Shown here one piece after another: positions 36,370 through 47,536 of a DNA stretch of 64,000 bases. How positions within the stretch are numbered: the first letter of the stretch is position 1; every line of letters begins with the position of its first letter. Source of the DNA: Ditylenchus dipsaci. Its lineage: Eukaryota; Nematoda; Chromadorea; Rhabditida; Anguinidae. Under the pieces are notes generated by a model that was not told where the DNA came from, ran no database searches, and saw nothing but the letters and a program-made list of their open reading frames with translations. The position numbers and the translations under genes were made by a program. Where the stretch lies: NCBI GenBank assembly GCA_004194705.1, contig SADC01001323.1, forward strand, positions 372,001 through 436,000, given 5' to 3'.

Positions 36370-36846
36370 CGCTAGTAGCGAATACCCCCCCCCCCAAGCA
36401 TCCGACCTTTTAAAATTGCTGTAACTACCCTTGCAAACAACAAGTTTAGGCTTAGCCCTTAAGCTTGGGGTAGGCCAGCGTACGGAAGTTGCGACTAATA
36501 AAGAGTTTACGCATATTTTCCGGGGTCTGGGACATAAATTTGGGTACTTTTTACTTAAAGGGCATGCTCACCTGTTTTACAATTTGTCCCCGCCAATTCA
36601 AAAATTTTTTCCGAATCATTGAACTTCTATACAGATTTTGCGGCTTGGTTTTTTACAAAACAAGGCCTAGAATTTTATTTTAGGCACAGTTTTGTTAGAA
36701 ACCAAGTTGAAAAATCCGTACAGAAGTTCAATGATTCGGAAAAAATTTTTGAATTGGCGGGGACAAATTTTGCCTTAGGCGAGCATGCCCCTTTAAGTAA
36801 AAAAGGTGAAAATCGTTGGGTGGGGAGGGGAGTATTCGCTACTAGG
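36370..36846. mobile_element. CGCTAGTAGCGAATACCCC MITE split by a TTAA element
   Basis: Both ends match 7181-7412. The right half resumes after a 234-bp insertion at TTAA, so this copy records one insertion inside another. The intact sister shows TTTTACTAAAGTAAAA where this copy has TTTTACTTAA...TTAAGTAAAA. Confidence 0.85.
36559..36792. mobile_element. piggyBac-like MITE nested in another MITE
   Basis: 234 bp flanked by TTAA (36555-36558 and 36793-36796), with ends AGGGCATGCTC and GAGCATGCCCCT. The interior contains CCCCGCCAATTCAAAAATTT and its complement, as in 32276-32505 and 51277-51508. Confidence 0.83.
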
Positions 36847-36990
36847 GTCAAATATTTGAACAAAAAAATTCGAAATCTGTAAAAACAGTTAACAAATCAA
36901 ATGATAAACACTTTTGTCTCGACAAGAAAACTACGAGTTTGCATGTTCTCGATTTTGACACACTGTGGCATGTCTTAGACTCATGTTTGA

Positions 36991-37115
36991 ACCAGTGTTT
37001 TCATAACTAACACTAACACCTAACACTAACCTAACAGTTAGGCTAACACTGACTAAGTGTTAGCCTAACTGTTAGGTTAGTGTTAGGTGTTAGTGTTAGT
37101 TATGAAAACACTGGT
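36991..37115. repeat. Near-perfect 60-bp hairpin of TAACACTAAC units
   Basis: The left arm 36991-37050 and right arm 37056-37115 appear perfectly complementary around a 5-nt loop (GACTA). The arms are built of TAACACTAAC and CTAACAGTTAGG units. It is followed directly by a TCCTAACATACGCTG module. Confidence 0.85.
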
Positions 37116-37679
37116 TTGAACCAGTCCTAACATACGCTGACCAACGCTTGCCTACGCCATAAAAATCACAAAAAAAAGCGTCGAAAAATGGTAGGATATA
37201 ACCAATAATACCCAGTTTAACAAATAATTAGTGAAATGATAAAATAATAAAATTAAAACACTAGAAAAATTTGCAGGTACATGTAAATTTGCCTCTGTAT
37301 ATTGTAATGGACCGTGTGTGTGAGCTTTGTCATGACTTTTACTCTCACGAAAAACCAAACATGAGAATGGAATGCAGGTAATTAGGCTAAAACAAAATAT
37401 ATATTCGTTTCGTCAAATATTTTTAGGTCCAATTGTTTTCGGAGTGAAAGTTACAAGAAATGCCTTAACCTATTCGAACCTTCCATTTCTTCAGATTTTT
37501 CGACCAGCGAGCTGGGCTTCAGTATTAACAAAAGCTTGATGCGATAGTATATATTTGGAACCCAAGAGATCACAATTTCCAGCCTTGTTAAACATATTGC
37601 ATTTAAGTTGTTGGCAAAAAAACTTTCAATAAAGATTTCAGTATAATCTTGGTGTAACTTTTGTGTTGCTTTTTATTTA

Positions 37680-38123
37680 CAATCGACTCTCTATATAACA
37701 TAACTCAAGGGACCGGGCAAGTTTCCACGTTCGACACCTTATTGACATCCATTTTTTCAAGCTTTTATCAGTTCTGTTTCGACAATCTGGTCCCAAATAT
37801 TGCAAGGATTCCGATCTTGCCGATCATTTTTGGAAATACAAAATTTTCTTCTCTAAAAAGCAAAAAGTCGACTAAAACAGGATTTTTGTTAAATCGAGTT
37901 ATGTTATATAGAGTTTTTGTCTTTTTAGACAATAAAATTATTTTTATGAAAAACGATCGGCAAAATCGGAATTCTCACGATATTTGGACCAGACTGCAAA
38001 AACAGAACTGGCAAAAGATTTCGAAAATCAGGTTGAAAAAGTGTCGGACCCTAAGTGGGAACGAACTTCGGACCTTAAATTTATGTTATATAGAGTTATG
38101 TTATACATGTAGATAGTCGACTG
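37680..38123. mobile_element. Pogo/Tigger-like element, 444 bp
   Basis: Ends CAATCGACTCTCTATATAAC and GATAGTCGACTG lie next to TA on both sides. Just inside are ATATAACATAACTC and its complement. A 151-codon frame overlaps it but shows no transposase (DDE) motif that I recognise. Confidence 0.7.
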
Positions 38124-38132
38124 TACTACAGT

Positions 38133-38399
38133 CTACCGGGTGGTCCGAATTTTCTTTTTGCTATAACTTTATTTTTTGGTTTGGTCCCCACGTGGTTTGC
38201 GTGCTGGTCTGTGGATGTCTTCTGGATGGGTAAGGTCCAAACCACAAGCGGACCAAGCGAAAATCGTGTTTTTGACTTTACATACCAAAAAAATGTTTTT
38301 CAATTTTGAGTCGATTAGCGTTTACAGAATTTCGAAAAACGGCGTAGAAAAAAGTTTTAGGGAAAAGAAAAGGCTTAAAATTCTTGGACCACCCGGTAG
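38133..38399. mobile_element. TIR element CTACCGGGTGGTCC
   Basis: 267 bp with inverted ends CTACCGGGTGGTCC and the complement. The interior shares GGTCTGTGGATGTCTTCTGG with the repeat at 10495-10680. It is probably a Tc1/mariner-type non-autonomous element, a guess from the termini only. Confidence 0.7.
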
Positions 38400-38703
38400 T
38401 TTAGATACGGTAACATCACCCGGAATTCAACCACTAAGTGGGTCTTACGAATGCCCTTTTCTTTTTCGCAGTCGTATTTTGTCTGTATAGTAAATCGTAA
38501 GGATCTTTTTTCACCTGCCGATCCGAGTGTCGATAATAAGCACGATTTTAACAAGCAATAATGTGGCACTGTCAATAACACTAACCAGAGCTAAAACTAA
38601 CCAGAGGACATAATGTTTTAGTGCGTCTTTATTACATTTCGGCAAGCCTAATTTCCATCAAAGACACGAAGTTCTTTTCTAACAAAAATGACTGTTTTGT
38701 CGA

Positions 38704-39636
38704 CTATAATTTCTGATCACCCGCTTCATTGAAATTTAAGCTGATTGAGTTGATGCAATACCTCTCGCCAGTTTCTTTCGGACCATCATCGAAGACATGT
38801 CCAAGATGGGCGTTGCACTGAAAAACAACAGTCAACCACATTTTCTATATCCCAGATCCAAAAGTCTCCTTACCTGTCGACATCTGACCTCGGTTCTTTC
38901 CATTCCATAAGAAGTGTCATGTATGCGAACAATATTCTTGTCACTCTCTATTGACTTGGAAAATGCAGGCCAGCCACATCCTGAAAAAAAACCAAATAAA
39001 ATGAAGTCTTTTCTATTTAGAAAAAATTCAATGCACACATACCAGAATTATATTTGCTTTCCGAACTAAAATAATAATAATTAGAGCCAGCAATAGTAGC
39101 AGAGAAAAGTTTACTTACACAAAAAGGTCCGCGCCACAACAAAGGCACGTGTATTTGCCTGCCTTGAAATGCTTGTCGAATTTTCCGGTGAATGCTGGCT
39201 CCGTGCCCCCTTGCCTTGCAACATTGTATTCCTCAGTGGAGAGCACTTTCTTCCATTCCGTATCAGGCACTTGCTTCGGATCTTTTTTCATCAGATACAC
39301 TCATTTTCTTGATAGCGGGAGAATTGCTCTCTGGAAACAAACAGCTAATCAATCATTTGAAAATTTCTAAAAGATTTCACCATTTGAAGAAGAAGCCATT
39401 CTCATAAAGACACTGCTGAAACTATAGACCACACCCTGACGAGCTCGCTGAAACTTTTTGAGGAAAGCCGTTTTGCTAGGAATAAAGTCAGCGAAATCTG
39501 AAACCATTTCAGTGAGCATGATACTTCTGCCGACTACTAACTTGTTCAAATTGTAGATTTTTCTGCTATGTTTAAGTTTGGTGGTAGCCAATTTACTCGA
39601 AACAAAGGTATATCGATGGGGCAACGGTCTTTTCAT
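38704..39636 (-). CDS. msrB: Peptide methionine-R-sulfoxide reductase B (MsrB)
   Basis: Minus-strand exons: 39636-39381, 39330-39119, 39065-39043, 38980-38874, 38817-38704. Phases fit. The MsrB domain is complete: [13 protein letters not shown], the first zinc pair in [18 protein letters not shown], the second zinc pair in [17 protein letters not shown], and the catalytic cysteine in [14 protein letters not shown], ending about 13 residues later. The enzyme reduces methionine-R-sulfoxide using thioredoxin. The first exon adds a basic, serine-rich leader ([20 protein letters not shown]) that could target mitochondria. The true start is uncertain (ATG 39636 or internal ATGs). One surplus A in the run at about 39284-39290 must be removed to keep the leader in frame with [12 protein letters not shown]. 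Confidence 0.92.
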
Positions 39637-40911
39637 CCCTGGTCATTTCATCCCCAAGAATCGCCAATTTGAAATTTTCAAGTAGGTTCAAATCCATGCG
39701 GTAGCAGACATTTTTTTCTTGAATGACAGTCATAAATTAGGATGATAGGGTAACCTCCTGGTACCTCCTCTAAATGAGTATCCACCTCCAATCCGAAATA
39801 CTGAAAACTGAAAGTAATCAAAAATCATTGTAGAGCAAGTAGTTTCCTATCCCAGTAGTTTCCTATCTCATAGGGAATCGGACAAAGATTTTTTCTGGAG
39901 CAAAAAGACTTTTTTTTTGGGTCAAATTTTAGCTGGAGCAAAAAGACTTTTATTTGGCGCAAAAAGACCTTTTTTTTGGTCAAAAAGACTTTTTTTGGGT
40001 CAAATATTTTTGGTTCAAAAAGACTTTTTTTGGGGTCAAAAAAGACTTTTTTTGGGTCAAATATTTTTGGTTCAAAAAGACTTTTTTTGGGGTCAAAAAA
40101 GACTTTTTTGGGTCAAAAAAACTTTTTTTCGGAGAAATTGGCTTTTTTTGTGCAAATTTTTTTAGTTGTAATTCTGCATTCCCTTTCATTTTTGTAACGG
40201 GCGACGGTAAATTCATCTACAGTAAATTAATCTACAAGGTTCAAATCCCTGTGGAGGTGATCCATTTTATCAGAATATTCGAATCCTAGTGGTCATGAAT
40301 CATTTTTTATACTCTTGGCACCTTGAAGGTCCAAACCCCAAAATTTGGGTGGGTATCTTCGGGTAGGTGGACCACCACCTAGACGACCTGAAAAAGTTAA
40401 TCAAATTAGAAAAAAAATAGTCCTATAATACGTAAGATATTGTGAGAAATTATGTTTGATAGGACAAAGAGTGCGATTTTACCCATCCGGACCGTAAAAC
40501 CGGGGATTAGTACCTTGGGCTCAGGTGGATATCCACCTGGGCCGCAGCTGGCTTGTGAAATTAAAGTTTGTTAAAAATCAAAAACAAATCATCTTTCCTC
40601 ACCAAAAATTGTGTGGGTAAGTAGGTTCAACAGGATAAAAATTGCAAACTTCACTACTCGAATTCCAAAACCCTGGGTGGGTACCACATGGTCAGGGAGA
40701 TATTCATCTAAATAAGAATTTTTTCAAAATCGAAAATGAACCACTTATTGTGATATAAAATACTAGGGTCTGCAGGCGCCTATCGGCGCCTATGTTGTTC
40801 GGGAACATTAGTTGTTCATGTACATTAGTAGTTTGGGTAGATTTATCTTTCGAGTGCGTTAATGGTTAGGGTAGATCATCCACCCTACCTGTTGACTAAG
40901 CTACTCTACCT

Positions 40912-41078
40912 CGCCTACCCTTGCCCATCCTCGCCTATCCTCGCCTACCCTCACACATCCTCGCCTATCCTCGCCTACCCTCGCCCATCTTCGCCTACCC
41001 TCGCCCATCCTCGTCCATTCTCACCTGCTCTTGCCCATCCTCGCCTATACTCGCCTACCCTTGCGCATCCTCGCCTAT
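40912..41078 (+). repeat. 10-bp minisatellite CTCGCC(T/C)A(T/C)C
   Basis: About 16 units of CTCGCCTACC / CTCGCCCATC / CTCGCCTATC in a row, with a few variants (CTCACACATC, TTCGCCTACC). Proline-rich frames over it come from the repeat. Confidence 0.85.
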
Positions 41079-41216
41079 CCAATTTCGATTATACGTGATT
41101 GTGCTTAAAAGGAAGCCAAGATGTTGAACTTGAGGGTTCCGCAGAGATATTTGACATTAATCGGCAAAAACTGGCCAAAAATTGGGTTTGAACCGGAACA
41201 TCCACCTTAAATCCAC

Positions 41217-41760
41217 ACCTGAGAAACCAATGAGTTTTGAGCTTGTCCGGGCAGTTCAAACCCGTTCACTTTTCAAAATCCACTGTTAAATAGCTCATTT
41301 TGTAGCTGAGATTCTTTTGTTTTCACCATTATAAACATCAACACTGACTTTCTCTATAAAAGTGGCTCAAAATTGTGTCTGAAGTTAAAAATAGGAAAAC
41401 TCCACCTAAAAAGCAACTGACTTGAGAGCTTGTCCGTACCAGTTCGAGACCTTACACTCTTCTAACATCACTGGTTAATAACTCATTTTGTAGCTGAGAT
41501 TCTTCAGTTTTCACCATCATGAAACATAAACACCGACTTTCTCTATAAAAGTGGCTCAGAATTGGGTCTGAAGTTAAAAAATAGGAAAAAGTACACCTAA
41601 AAAACCACTGAGTTGAGAGCTTGTCCGGACCAGTTCGACCCCTAAAACCTTTCAAAATCCACTGTTCAATAGCTCATTTTGTAGCTGAGATTCTCTAGTT
41701 TTCACCATTATAAAACATCAACACCGACTTTCTTTATAAAGGTGGCTCAAAATTTGATAA
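41217..41760 (+). repeat. Tandem repeat of ~186 bp, three copies
   Basis: Each unit includes GAGCTTGTCCGG, CATTTTGTAGCTGAGATTC, TTTCACCAT(T/C)AT and GACTTTCT(C/T)TATAAA(A/G)GTGG. Units begin near 41217, 41399 and 41594. Divergence between units is about 5-10 percent by eye. Confidence 0.8.
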
Positions 41761-42609
41761 ATAAATTTGGTAAATCATAAAAAGTGTGACCCACCCGACC
41801 CAAATACTATATAGAGATTGTACAGAATTGGGTTTGATAATACTGAAATTGTTATTTTTGCCATCAAAATAAAATAAAAACACAGGGTGGGCACATACTG
41901 GCGAAGTGGGCATCCACGTGGATGACCTGAAAAAGCAAAATTTCGTCATCAACCGATCCTATCATGTACAAAAAGCTATGGGAAAACCTGTTTGACAGGA
42001 CCAAAAGTGCATTTTTACCCACCCCAACCGCAGAACATGGGGTAGGTACTACCCATCCAGGTGGATATCCACCTGGATGGTCTGAAAAATAATTTTTTTG
42101 AAATATTTAAGAAAACCCCATTGTCATTACCTAATTGAGATTCCCCTACGCGGAGAGAAACGCCTTGGGTATTCTTCGGTTAGGTGGATATCAAATCTGG
42201 CTGCCCGACAAAAATGAAACTCCGCCAAAGTCAAAAAAACCCACTTTTCTTGCGTGTGGGGGTCATGTTTGACAGGTGGTACCCAGGTATAGGGGTCCGG
42301 GTGGCTACAAATATATATTTGCTCCTGTCCAACAGAATTGCTAGCAAGGTTTAAAATATGTCTAAATTAAAATAAAAATCTTTTTTTGGCCAGCCAGGTG
42401 GATATCTACATATTCGAAGGTACCCGCCTCGGATTTCGGGGTTTCCCTGCAACTAAGGCCTTGCCTAAGTTTGTAAAAGGACTATAAAAGTGGCTTTAAG
42501 ACACAGTTTCTAAATATCGAGGCCAAATGAGTGTCCTTGAAAAGTGATGCTTCCTATCGGATTCGAACATTATGATAAGATGGATTACCTCCACAGGGAT
42601 TTGAACCTT

Positions 42610-43545
42610 GCATATGAATTTAGGCTAGACTTTACTTGGCCCCCCCCCCCCACGGCTGACCCACTTTCGAGGTGAATTTTTGAAAACCGATTGCATATTC
42701 GTGTTTCTCGACCCCGATTTTTACGGGAACTGATCATCAGATTCTGTTAAAGTAAAAAAATTTTTTTGGGATTTGCCTTGGTCCCCAAGGTAAAATTTTA
42801 GAAAAATTTGAAAAAAAATATTTTTTAAATTGGCGCCTTTTGAATTTTAAAGGGATTAAGGGCTGTATTGAGAGGGAAGGGAATAAAAATGGGGCCACTA
42901 ATCACACAAGGCCCGTAACAAGAAGATGTTGAACATAGTTTTGAATACTGGGGCCTACCGCATAAATAAACTCTGGTATGCATGCTTTTTCATGCATCCA
43001 GAGTCACTTTCGAGTGATTTGTGTCTAAGGTATGTGGGTGTGCGCATCTCAACTCCAAGCCCCCAAGTCCCCTGCGCCCCGAAGGGGGCGCAGGGGGCTT
43101 GAGAGTTAGAGATGCGCGCAGTCACTTACCTTAGACATAATTCCGAGAAGTACTCTTGATCAAAAAATGCGTATAGAGTCTCTTTTTGCCACGGCCCAGT
43201 TGAAAAACATGGTGAGGCAGTCGAAGAATACATATATTTACTTTTCTATTGTTCTGCCATAAAAGTGGCCCCCTTCTATTCCCTTCCCCTCCCAATACAG
43301 CCTTAATCCCTTTAAAATTCAAAAGGCGCCAATTTAAAAAATATTTTTTTTCAAATTTTTCTAAAATTTCACCTTGGGGGACCAAGGCAAATCCCAAAAA
43401 AATTTTTTTACTTTCACAGAATCTGATGATCATTTCCCGTAAAAATGCGGGTCGAGAAACACGAATATGCAATCGGTTTTCAAAAATTCACCTCGAAAGT
43501 GGGTCAGCCGTGGAGGGGCCAAGTAAAGTGTTACCTGAATTTACT
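42610..43545. repeat. ~940-bp palindrome with the CTACCGG MITE core at its centre
   Basis: Left arm: TTTACTTGGCCCCCCC, GACCCACTTTCGAGGTGAAT, GCATATTCGTGTTTCTCGAC, CCTTGGTCCCCAAGGT. The right arm is the complement, ending CCAAGTAAAG. The centre near 43080 is CCCCGAAGGGG, flanked by the MITE core segments TATGCATGC and ACTTTCGAGTGA. Confidence 0.82.
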
Positions 43546-43892
43546 GTAGATGAATTTACTGTCGCCTGTTAGAAAAATGAAAGGAAATGCAGAATTACAA
43601 CTAAAAAAATTGCACCAAAAAAAGCCAATTTGCTCCAAAAAAAAGTTTTTTTGCCCCCAAAAAGTCTTTTTGACCCAAAAAAGTCTTTTTGCTCCAGAAA
43701 AAGTTTTATCCGGTGGTCTTGGGTGGTAATAGATCGTAGTTTCTAGTTAGTGGTACCTAAATGGCAGTAATTAATCGGCAGCACCCAGGTTGTATACTAG
43801 ACTTTTTTTTGCAAAGCATCTGAGCATGCCGGTAGCTGGATCATATTGATGTCCTATGCACCAACTAAACCAAGTGGTCGTCCAATTGGATC

Positions 43893-44105
43893 GAATTATT
43901 TTTACGTTATTGGGTTCCAATACTTGTCTTTTGCACTAATTCGAGCATTTTAAAGATGGTTTGACAGTACTAAAATTACGTTTTGCAAGATTTACGGAAA
44001 CTGTCAAAATACTATAAAAGTAATTTTAGTACTGTCAAAACATCTTTAGAATGCTTTAATTAGTGCAAAAAACAAGCATTAGAACCCAATAACGTAAAAA
44101 AATAA
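43893..44105. repeat. Palindrome TTACGTTATTGGGTTC
   Basis: The arms share ACGTTATTGGGTTC, TTTGCACTAAT and TGACAGTACTAAAATTAC with their complements around a ~30-bp centre. Total about 213 bp. It has the structure of a MITE, but the target site is unclear. Confidence 0.75.
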
Positions 44106-44693
44106 TATTGTTCGCAGTTTTTCAGCGATTGAGCTGAAGTCATGCTAAAAAATATCGACGAATCGATTGGAAAGATTTCCGGGATTGCTTTTTTAGTCAA
44201 CAACTGTCTTAAGTGTAGAGGACCCCGATTCAAATTTAACCGTTAGAATACAATTCTGGATTGAATCGTTTGGGTTTTTAAACCGAACCGAAGAAGATGT
44301 AATATTGTTCACAGTTTTTCAGCTTAAGTTTACACCCTGAGAGATTCGAACCAGCAAACTCAGAAAGTGGTTTAATTTGAAGTTGAACAATTTCCATGCG
44401 GGACCAGATACGGACAAGAGATACACTCCCCCTTTGAAGGACCATAGCCGTCGCCGACAACGAGAATTTCAAATATTTGAATTCGCGCGGGACAGTTCTC
44501 TTTCGTCTCGCACTGTAATCTTTAGACTTGCTTCGAATGACTCAAAATAGTACAATGAAAGACGAAAGAGAACTGTTCCGCTCAAATTCAAACATTGTAC
44601 AGGCCCTGTACTACAGGGTATTCCAAGGAATTCAGCGGTTTTCAAACGGTTATAACCTTTTTCATAGTCAACAACAAAAATTGGCACTTTTCA
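44106..44693. other. Spacer with a partial GGACCAT element
   Basis: At 44440-44470 the sequence GAAGGACCATAGCCGTCGCC matches the end of the TTAA-type element at 52761. An inverted pair (CGGGACAGTTCTCTTTCGTC and complement) follows up to 44590. No gene recognised. Confidence 0.4.
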
Positions 44694-45110
44694 GCCAATG
44701 GCTGTGATCATAGTCGAGTTGACCCCTCAACTTTTTAGGGGTCAACTTTTGTTAAAATTACTAAAATATCAATTTTTTGAAATAAAGTGCCAAATATGAT
44801 ATTTTTGACCCCCCATAAACTTTTCGATGTCTACAAGATAACTTTTACAGATATTTGAAATCTTGTTTCTACAAAATTTTGAAAAATGTTGACCCCAAGT
44901 TGACCCCAGTTGACCCCTCAACCTTTTTTATCCTCCGATTTTTCTGCGTCGAATTTTAACAAATCACTCGGAAAAACTGCCTATATTTTCATGTAGAGCT
45001 CAAAAGATTGACCTAGGGTCATGAATATCAAAACAAAAAAATATAGAGATAGATATTGACATTTTTTAAATTAAGAAAAAGTTGACCCCGACTATGATTA
45101 CGGCCAATAG
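44694..45110. repeat. TIR element GATCATAGTCGAGTTGACCCC
   Basis: The left end ATCATAGTCGAGTTGACCCC matches the complement of CCCCGACTATGATTACGG at the right end. AGTTGACCCCTCAAC recurs inside. About 417 bp, non-coding. Confidence 0.65.
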
Positions 45111-45222
45111 GTGGCACATTTTAACGAAAGGTTGCACATTTCAACAAAAGGTGGCACATTTCAGCTTTGTTAACCGAAACACAAAAAGGTGGCAATTTTC
45201 AGCCAAAAGGTGGCACATTTAA
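45111..45222 (+). repeat. Short tandem AGGTGGCACATTTCA
   Basis: Five imperfect units of the type AAAGGTGGCACATTTCAAC follow one another. One related unit (TTGGCACTTTTCAGCC) lies just left of the element at 44694, so that element may have inserted within this tandem. Confidence 0.65.
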
Positions 45223-46325
45223 TTGTGGTCCTAAATAATTTTCGTTCTGTTATAGATTGACTTTTTCAGTTTTGAAAATCAATCTTTTAGCTAAAAAATA
45301 AATCTTTTTTATTATTAGGCCATGAAGGATTCATCGATCATATTTTTGTGTTTTTCTGAATCCCGAGGAACTTTTGATAATAAACCCCTTTTGATCAATC
45401 AACCCATCTCCAATGACTGCCCTAACAAGAATGTTTTAGCATAATAAAAAAATTATAACCTGAAAGAGCGATCGCTCTACAAACGGTGTATTTCAATAAG
45501 TTGATGTCATAAACATTGCAAAACATGATGTAATTTTTTAACCCAAAAAAACATCATTTGAATTTCCGCCTAACTTCTTGGCGTTGATAATTTTAAAAAC
45601 AATATTTCAAATTTAGCGCTCTTTTACTGTAGTTTTCTGCTTTTCGTTTCGTGACCCAAGGCACTGGCACAAATGTGTGACTGTTGTGGGATATCGATCA
45701 GTATGTGTGGGGTTCGCTAGTAATTCTCTTGGTTAGACGCCAACGAAATTTGCTTAGTATAGTAGAGAGGCAAGACACTCTTGGCTTGGCGCTGTCCATA
45801 TTTTTCGTTGTATTTTTTATGCATGGAAGAAAATTGCTCGATTTCGTTTTCCTTATGTGTATCTGTTGGTTGAGACTTGTGCTTGCACACTCTCCGCATT
45901 AACACTGTCTCTTTTTTCTTAGCTGTTTTGCCGTGGTTTCTACTTGGCAAGAGCTTTGCCTCTTCTCTTCCTGTCTCTTTTTCTATTGTCCACACATACA
46001 CGCATATTGCCGCTACTTATGTAATAATTCATTTTCAGGAAAGAAGAAAAGAAGACTTCTCTCTGACCAGCCAACAGCCGTAAAAGGAGGGAAAACTGTG
46101 CATCTGGATTGCGTATGTGTGTGACCAAGCCCGATTGAAGACAACTTTACTGCAGCTGATTTCTCAGCCGTCTCTTACTTCAAACACGCTGACAACAACA
46201 ACCGCAGAGAATCATAGAAAGAAGTAGACGGAGGAGGAATAACAGCAACGCCAGATCTATTTCTTGTTGTGTGTGTGGACTTTCGCTAGCATAGGCATAC
46301 ACCAGACGGACAACCATCGACCAAC
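45223..46325 (+). promoter_or_regulatory. Upstream region and 5' UTR of the HMG-box gene
   Basis: From about 46040 the base composition shifts towards a more balanced GC content that is typical of transcribed sequence. CATTTTCAG at 46031-46039 could be an acceptor for a 5' untranslated exon. The coding start lies at 46326. No specific operator can be named. Confidence 0.4.
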
Positions 46326-47536
46326 ATGGTAGTGTTTGTGTTACGAATATCCTTTTTTACATTTGTGTACTTTGTTTTCCAACTGACTTCATAGTCTTTT
46401 ATTTTGCAGAGCTACAGCAATACAACATATATTGTAAACACAAATCCGACCAGTTTTCTACAACAGCATCAAATAATTCCGGCTTCCAGCCATCATCGAG
46501 CCATCCCTCACAACAGTCATCATCATGGAGACAGCAACAAGCCATTAGTGCGTGGAAAGACTTCGCCTTATGGATTTTTCGTCAAGATGTGCTATGAAGA
46601 GCACAAGAAGGTAATTGTTCTAGTATGTGTCTGCATTTTTTATTTATTATTTACAGAAGTATCCAAATGAAAATGTACAGGTCACTGAAATCTCTAAAAA
46701 GTGCTCTCAAAAGTGGAAGACCATGTCAGACGACGAGAAAAAAAGATTTTTCGAACTGGCACAAAAAGATGCTGAGGTTAGTCAACATATTTTTTCCGCG
46801 CTGATATGAGAAAATTTCAGCGTTACCAAGCAGAAGTTGCTGCTTATGGTGGAGAGGATGTTTTAAGAAAACGAAAGCGAGCCAAAAAGGATCCAAATGC
46901 GCCTAAGCGAGCGCTGTAAGCACTAAAATTAAATATGCGAAAAAAGTTTTATTGTATCTACTTTTTTTATTTAGATCAGCCTTTTTCTTCTTTTCCAACG
47001 AAAAACGTCCCGAAGTGCAGCAAAGTCACCCTGAATGGAAAGTTGGTCAAATAGCTCAGGAACTAGGTAATCCCAACATTTCATACTTTTCTATTTTTAG
47101 TGAACCCAGCCAATTTAGGTCGGTATTGGAAGACATTAACAGAGCAAGACCGTGAAATATATGACAAAAAGGCAGCTGAAGACAAGGAGCGGTATGCTGA
47201 GGTAAGGCAACTTTTTCAGGCAGTTTTCTTGAAGTACCTCTAATCATAAATTGTTTCCAGGATATGCGCATATACCGAGAGACCTTAAACAAGCCCCACC
47301 CTACTCCTTCCCATGCATCTCAAGCCCTACAGCTTCCTCAGCATCAAGAGCAAGCACCTCCTCAAGATCAGCAGCAGCAATCACAACATCACCTGGAGCA
47401 ACAACAACAGCATCATGAGCAGCAACAACAACATCATGAGCAGCAACAGTTGCAGCTCCAAACCCAGCAAATGGTTATTATCCAACAACCAGGCCAACTA
47501 CCTATGCAGATTTTAGAAGAGCACGTGTCTATTTAG
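46326..47536 (+). CDS. hmg-1.2: HMG-box chromatin protein, HMGB/Dsp1 type
   Basis: Seven exons: 46326-46328 (ATG alone), 46410-46610, 46657-46776, 46821-46915, 46975-47066, 47119-47201 (or from 47101), 47261-47536. No frame correction is needed. The order is: a His/Gln-rich start; HMG box A from VRGKTSPYGFFVKMCYEEHK through TEISKKCSQKWKTM; a basic linker RKRKRAKKDPNAPKRAL; HMG box B SAFFFFSNEKRPEVQQSHPE through ELGRYWKTLTEQDREIY; then a Gln/His-rich tail (repeated EQQQQHH) of about 70 residues. Two HMG boxes joined by KKDPNAPKR are diagnostic of HMGB/Dsp1; box A is very close to nematode HMG-1.2. It binds and bends DNA in chromatin and acts as a co-regulator. The ATG is split from the rest by an 81-nt intron. 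Confidence 0.95.

Larger units (their letters stand above)
39888..43711. repeat. 3.8-kb compound inverted-repeat element with internal minisatellites
   Basis: The left arm (39888-40225) carries TTTTTCTGGAGCAAAAAGAC, repeated GGTCAAAAAGACTTTTTTTG units, then GGGCGACGGTAAATTCATC and AGTAAATTAATCTACA. The right arm (43537-43711) has the same parts in inverse order and orientation, ending at TTTTTGCTCCAGAAAAA. The middle contains at least three different tandem arrays and a nested ~940-bp palindrome. It has no coding frame for a transposase. Confidence 0.7.

Noticed and set aside
37661..38116. 151-codon frame
   Set aside because: It lies within a pogo-like element and shows no DDE or HTH motif; the composition is that of the repeat.
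39917..40289. Lysine- and phenylalanine-rich frames
   Set aside because: They run over AAAAAGACTTTTTTTGGGGTC tandem units in the arm of the compound element.
40862..41127. Proline-rich frames
   Set aside because: Produced by a 10-bp minisatellite.
45684..46128. Several 60-90 codon frames upstream of the HMG-box gene
   Set aside because: They overlap on both strands, have no conserved motif and lie in the probable 5' UTR.
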